Assembly: GCF_025370255.1 (NCBI RefSeq)
Contig: NZ_JAMTCD010000020.1
Span: 1 to 64,000, forward strand
Source: Shewanella holmiensis
GTDB lineage: Bacteria; Pseudomonadota; Gammaproteobacteria; Enterobacterales; Shewanellaceae
DNA length: 64,000 nt
Direction of reading: 5' to 3'
The translations under genes and the position numbers were made by a program. Every line of letters begins with the position of its first letter. Positions within the stretch are counted from its first letter, which is position 1. This document shows, one piece after another, positions 62,554-64,000 of the stretch. The notes below the pieces were generated by a model, which had not been told where the DNA came from, searched no databases, and was given only the letters and a program-made list of their open reading frames with translations.

Positions 62554-64000
62554 AATGAGCCCCTTCTATTTTTGCTAAATGTAAATACTCAGGGATTTTA
62601 TTTAAAAAGGAAGTCAGTTTGTTTTGGGCTACGGGAAATAGCATGTCACTACCCAGTTGCTCGCCCCAATTAGCATGCCCCATCAGTCTGTCGATATCTT
62701 GCGAGGTGAGTGTGGGTGATGACGATGTTAACGCGTGCTGAGCAAAAAAGTGGCGTAATTGATAGGGCACAGCAATGTCTCCAGAATTAGCTTTAGCCCA
62801 CCATTTCGCCATAAATTGACGCAAATTTTTTGCTGATAATGGTTTTACAGTCAGATGGTTATCAACTAAAAACCACATCAAAGGCGTGTCAAATGTGGTT
62901 GATGTATGACGACGCAAATTTTGCTGTAAAAATTCGTAGCGTGATAATGCATGACGAAAATATTCACATAACCAAATAGCGCGATAGCGCCCTTTATCAA
63001 AGACGATGACAGACTGCTTATCAAAGCAATACTCTTTCATAAATGTGATTTCGTGTGTGGGGCGTGTACTTGTCAATACGATAAACAACAGTGCGAGTTC
63101 AAATACTCTAAAGTTATAGAGCTCTCGCAAGGTTTCTTGAGTATGTTTACGTTGCTCAAGCTTTTGACCCTGAAGATGAAGTTCGTGAAAAAAACGACGT
63201 ACAGAGTCAACTTTGACTTGTCGTAGTGAACCTAGATAAATCGGTGGAGTATGAATATAGGTTCGCAAAGCTGTTGAAACATCATAATGTAATGAAGGGA
63301 TCCTTCCTGGGGTGCATAGGTAATCCTGTTGTTTAGCAGAATAGTGAATTATCTGAGAATCTGTATGAGTAATCGGTTTTGGGGCACTAAATAATGTTAT
63401 TAATGCTGGTTCTGTGATGGCTTGACGTAGTCGGTCCAAGTAGTGTGTTTGGGCTTTGAAAATATCATATCTTATTTGTTCGCTATCTCGTCTTTGATAA
63501 TTTGAAGCGCTAAAATGATGTAACTTATTGACCCCAAGCAGTACTGCTTTTGCCGGTGTTGGCAGATTAGGATCACATTGAGACATTTTATTAAAGTAGT
63601 TAAACAGTAAATCCTTTCGAGTCAGATACTTTCCTTTTAATGCTTTAGGAGTGCGCCATTTGTCATTGATAAAGGATAAGAATTTTTCTTTCTCTTTTCT
63701 TTGCATTATCCAGCATTTCTCAGTTTGCTTGGTTTTTGTTATTGCGTCAGAGAACCAATGGTTCAATCCGTTTGGGATCGGCTGCCATTGCCAACTAACG
63801 CCATGTTTAGTTGGAACGGCGATAGCGTATTCAATCCAAGAAGGAGCACTCTTACGGATGCTTCTTAGGCTATTTGGCTGACAGGGTTGGCTACCACTTA
63901 CTATGGTGATATCTGGAATATCATTGATTGATTTACATGACACTAGTGATCCTGTTAACCATAGATATAAGAAGTTAAAAAGTGCTCGGTCAAATGGCGT
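62546..64000 (-). CDS. recombinase-like protein lacking catalytic tyrosine (GmtY-like), partial
   Basis: The frame is open without a stop to the window edge (codons for TPFDRALFNFLYLWL precede the GTG at 63943), so the gene is probably cut at its 5' end; 465 residues follow that GTG. The C-terminal half resembles a tyrosine recombinase: box I arginine in TSTRPTHEI, box II as PYQLRHFFAQHAL (Gln in place of the first His), and MGHANWGEQLGSDMLF where the tyrosine should be but is not. It may act as a non-catalytic partner of the 967-residue recombinase, which it overlaps by eight bases. It recalls GmtY of gamma-mobile-trio elements (from memory). Confidence 0.7.
   Translation of the reverse strand, partial: TPFDRALFNFLYLWLTGSLVSCKSINDIPDITIVSGSQPCQPNSLRSIRKSAPSWIEYAIAVPTKHGVSWQWQPIPNGLNHWFSDAITKTKQTEKCWIMQRKEKEKFLSFINDKWRTPKALKGKYLTRKDLLFNYFNKMSQCDPNLPTPAKAVLLGVNKLHHFSASNYQRRDSEQIRYDIFKAQTHYLDRLRQAITEPALITLFSAPKPITHTDSQIIHYSAKQQDYLCTPGRIPSLHYDVSTALRTYIHTPPIYLGSLRQVKVDSVRRFFHELHLQGQKLEQRKHTQETLRELYNFRVFELALLFIVLTSTRPTHEITFMKEYCFDKQSVIVFDKGRYRAIWLCEYFRHALSRYEFLQQNLRRHTSTTFDTPLMWFLVDNHLTVKPLSAKNLRQFMAKWWAKANSGDIAVPYQLRHFFAQHALTSSSPTLTSQDIDRLMGHANWGEQLGSDMLFPVAQNKLTSFLNKIPEYLHLAKIEGAHYG

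Overview
The window looks like chromosomal DNA of a Shewanella-type gammaproteobacterium (Alteromonadales). The evidence is the housekeeping order hemW-rdgB-DUF4426-yggT-proC-yggS | pilT-pilU, then hemH, yciH, yqgE, yqgF and rfaH, together with moderate to low G+C and the style of the proteins. This is an inference from gene order and protein sequence; no database search was run.

Layout. (1) 0.3-15.4 kb is conserved core: a DUF885 predicted metalloprotease, heme and nucleotide-pool housekeeping, proline synthesis, type IV pilus retraction ATPases, an outer-membrane porin, a glutathione-peroxidase-like protein, ferrochelatase, an SUI1-family factor, YqgE, YqgF and a DUF4136 lipoprotein. (2) 15.6-45.6 kb is a surface-polysaccharide (O-antigen, Wzx/Wzy type) locus. 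RfaH is encoded just upstream of its own ops element, which sits in a leader of about 830 nt full of hairpins whose loops carry GGA. Then follow an SLBB export protein, a four-helix-bundle protein, Wzz, the GDP-mannose/GDP-fucose genes gmd-fcl-gmm, and a full CDP-3,6-dideoxyhexose pathway (ddhD, ddhA, ddhB, ddhC, paratose synthase, tyvelose epimerase). After these come glycosyltransferases, Wzx, an acetyltransferase, another epimerase, Wzy, manC and manB. Poly-G runs of 12, 8 and 8 lie inside an epimerase, the polymerase and a glycosyltransferase, which suggests phase-variable O-antigen. The locus ends with a decayed acyltransferase lying between manB and a diverged second manB 3' end, then a strong terminator. 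(3) 45.8-50.1 kb holds two tandem WecA-type initiating transferases, galU, and a galE broken by one missing base. (4) 50.2-56.3 kb is accessory DNA: yefM-yoeB with TGTACA operators, scraps of IS200/IS605-like and IS66-like elements, and two HipA kinase modules with opposite gene order. (5) 56.8-64.0 kb, minus strand, has a 392-residue tyrosine integrase and, behind a hairpin-rich spacer, a tight three-gene operon. That operon encodes a recombinase-like protein lacking the expected tyrosine (cut by the window edge), a 967-residue tyrosine recombinase with a complete active site, and a 415-residue protein that reads like a DNA sliding clamp.

How it works together. Regions 2 and 3 supply precursors (ManB/ManC to GDP-mannose; Gmd/Fcl to GDP-fucose; Ddh/Prt/Tyv to CDP-tyvelose; GalU to UDP-glucose), assembly (WecA, glycosyltransferases, Wzx, Wzy, Wzz) and transcription control (RfaH/ops). 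The most novel-looking item is the recombinase pair plus clamp-like protein. Next are the GGA-hairpin leader, the G12 tract, and families of 7-base tandem repeats that face each other across yqgF and across rfaH.
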